Of a stretch of 5,543 nucleotides of DNA, positions 4,676 through 5,543 are shown one piece after another. A program made the position numbers and the translations under genes. The stretch is from Candidatus Aenigmatarchaeota archaeon (GTDB lineage Archaea; EX4484-52; B79-G9). Positions within the stretch are counted from its first letter, which is position 1, and each line of letters begins with the position of its first letter. The notes beneath the pieces were generated by a model. That model worked only from the letters and a program-made list of their open reading frames with translations, did no database searches and was not told the DNA's origin. Location of the stretch: the NCBI GenBank assembly GCA_023142905.1, contig JAGLIP010000068.1, forward strand, positions 1-5,543, read 5' to 3'.

Positions 4676-5446
4676 ATGAAAGTTAAAATGCTTGAAAAAA
4701 AGGACAATAAAGTAAAGCTTGAGATTACTGGAACAACACCTGCATTCACAAACATGATTCGAAGAACAATATTGCAGCATGTAAATATACCGGCAATAGA
4801 TTCAATTGATGTTATCAAAAATACATCCTCCGTATATAATGAATCTTTGGCACACCGAATAGGTCTTGTGCCTCTGACATACAAAAGCGGAATGTCAACC
4901 AAAGAAGACTGCAAATGCAAAAATAAAGGTTGCACAATGTGTGAAGTAAAAATGGTTCTTGCAAAAAAAGGGCCTGCAACAGTTTATGCCAAAGACATAA
5001 AATCAACAGACAAAGATTTGAAGCCTTCAAACGGGGATGCAATAATCATAAAACTTTACGAAAATCAGGAGATAAATCTTGAGGCAACAGCAGTTATAAA
5101 AACAGGTGCAGATCATGCAAACTGGCAGCCCGCTGTTATCGGATACCAATACTTTCCTACACTAAAGATTTCAAAGGATGCAAAAAACATAAAAGATATT
5201 GTAAAAGCATGCCCTCATGACTTAATTGATGAAAAAACACTAAAACTCAAAGACCCGTACAAATGCGACCTTTGCAACCAGTGTATTGAAGCAGCAGACG
5301 ACGGTGCGGTAACAATTGAGACTGACAATACAAGACACATACTAACTATTGAATCCATTTCAGGCGTGGACCCAAAAACACTTATGCTTGAAGCATTAAA
5401 AGAAACAAGCGAAAAGCTTAAAGAATTAGAGGCAAGCTTAAAATAA
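4676..5446 (+). CDS. rpoD: DNA-directed RNA polymerase subunit D (Rpo3), with one predicted Fe-S site
   Basis: Subunit D is the archaeal counterpart of bacterial alpha and eukaryotic Rpb3. With subunit L it starts RNA polymerase assembly. The 256-residue protein has the dimerisation region at the N-terminus, with FTNMIRRTILQHVNIPAIDSIDV (24-46) and SLAHRIGLVPL (57-67). The insert domain follows, then a C-terminal return to the dimerisation fold (about 210-256). A Cys cluster at 79, 81, 86 and 89 lies in the first part of the insert. A ferredoxin-like domain carries Cys179 (in ACPHD) and Cys197, 200 and 203 (CDLCNQC). That is the set for a single cluster; the first CxxCxxC is missing and position 207 is Ala rather than Cys. 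AGGAGG (4661-4666), inside the rps11 end, sits nine bases before the ATG. This is not the bacterial sigma factor of the same symbol. Confidence 0.96.
   Translation: MKVKMLEKKDNKVKLEITGTTPAFTNMIRRTILQHVNIPAIDSIDVIKNTSSVYNESLAHRIGLVPLTYKSGMSTKEDCKCKNKGCTMCEVKMVLAKKGPATVYAKDIKSTDKDLKPSNGDAIIIKLYENQEINLEATAVIKTGADHANWQPAVIGYQYFPTLKISKDAKNIKDIVKACPHDLIDEKTLKLKDPYKCDLCNQCIEAADDGAVTIETDNTRHILTIESISGVDPKTLMLEALKETSEKLKELEASLK
5438..5446 (+). promoter_or_regulatory. Candidate TATA element of tRNA-Leu
   Basis: TTAAAATAA overlaps the last codons and stop of rpoD. At the usual archaeal distance it would start transcription near 5468, about six bases before the tRNA. The tRNA could instead be processed from the operon transcript, as only 27 bases separate it from rpoD. 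Confidence 0.3.
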
Positions 5447-5473
5447 TGCATAATAATGGCTACTGGCAAGCAT

Positions 5474-5543
5474 GCAGGGGTACCCGAGCTGGCCAAAGGG
5501 GCAGGACTTAAGCAAAAAAATCATAATTTTAAGATATCCTGTG
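5474..5543 (+). tRNA. tRNA-Leu(UAA), 5' part, interrupted by an intron and cut by the window end
   Basis: The 5' acceptor strand is GCAGGGG (5474-5480). The D stem is CCC/GGG (5483-5485, 5498-5500) around a Leu-like loop with GAGCTGGCCAAA. The anticodon stem pairs CAGGA (5502-5506) with TCCTG (5537-5541) once the intron is removed. The loop becomes C-T-T-A-A-G-A, with anticodon TAA at 5509-5511, reading UUA leucine codons. The variable arm, T arm and 3' acceptor strand lie beyond the window, so the acceptor stem cannot be checked. A tRNA-Leu after rpoD and before rpl18e is known in archaeal ribosomal clusters, which predicts what follows. Confidence 0.88.
5513..5535 (+). other. 23-base tRNA intron at position 37/38 (bulge-helix-bulge)
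   Basis: A four-base-pair central helix forms between CTTA (5507-5510) and TAAG (5530-5533). It is flanked by three-base bulges AGC (5511-5513) and ATA (5534-5536). Cutting after the second base of each bulge, at 5512/5513 and 5535/5536, restores a normal seven-base anticodon loop. This is the recognition structure of the archaeal tRNA splicing endonuclease. The outer helix is weak: only AAA (5514-5516) with TTT (5527-5529), closing a ten-base loop. Confidence 0.85.

Noticed and set aside
1..5543. Mobile element, defence cassette or integrated element near the tRNA genes
   Set aside because: No integrase, transposase, nuclease, toxin-antitoxin pair or duplicated tRNA end is present.

Overview
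The window reads as archaeal chromosome. Three things support this. The order tRNA-Ser, rps13, rps4, rps11, rpoD, tRNA-Leu is a classic archaeal cluster. The pseudouridine synthase is of the Cbf5 type, with an N-terminal extension and a C-terminal PUA domain. The tRNA-Leu carries a small intron in a bulge-helix-bulge setting at the 37/38 position. Several starts have GTGA/GGTGA or AGGAGG motifs at matching distances, as expected for base pairing to an archaeal 16S 3' end. The DNA is AT-rich and the proteins are rich in Lys and Glu. A DPANN-type or related euryarchaeal lineage is possible, but nothing here fixes the phylum.

Layout. Positions 1-76 hold a small inverted repeat and T-tracts (minus strand) behind a short four-helix membrane protein gene (403-77, minus). 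A divergent promoter region (404-505) separates it from a two-gene plus-strand unit: cbf5 (506-1486) and a 67-residue Trm112/YcaR-like zinc-ribbon protein (1500-1703). These converge on a minus-strand gene (2752-1709) for an unnamed protein with one membrane helix followed by a regular solenoid-like repeat resembling bactofilins. Positions 2753-2898 are a divergent regulatory region with a perfect 14-bp palindrome. tRNA-Ser(UGA) follows (2899-2983), then a possible leader with a hairpin, then rps13, rps4, rps11 and rpoD, tightly packed with gaps of 3 to 12 bases. The window ends inside an intron-containing tRNA-Leu(UAA).

Most of the window serves the translation and transcription machinery. 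Cbf5 is the catalytic subunit of H/ACA RNPs. The Trm112-like protein probably activates methyltransferases acting on tRNA, rRNA or release factor. S13, S4 and S11 belong to the small ribosomal subunit, and RpoD nucleates RNA polymerase assembly. The two genes of unknown function, the small membrane protein and the anchored solenoid protein, are the least explained parts. I see no mobile element, CRISPR array, defence cassette or broken gene.
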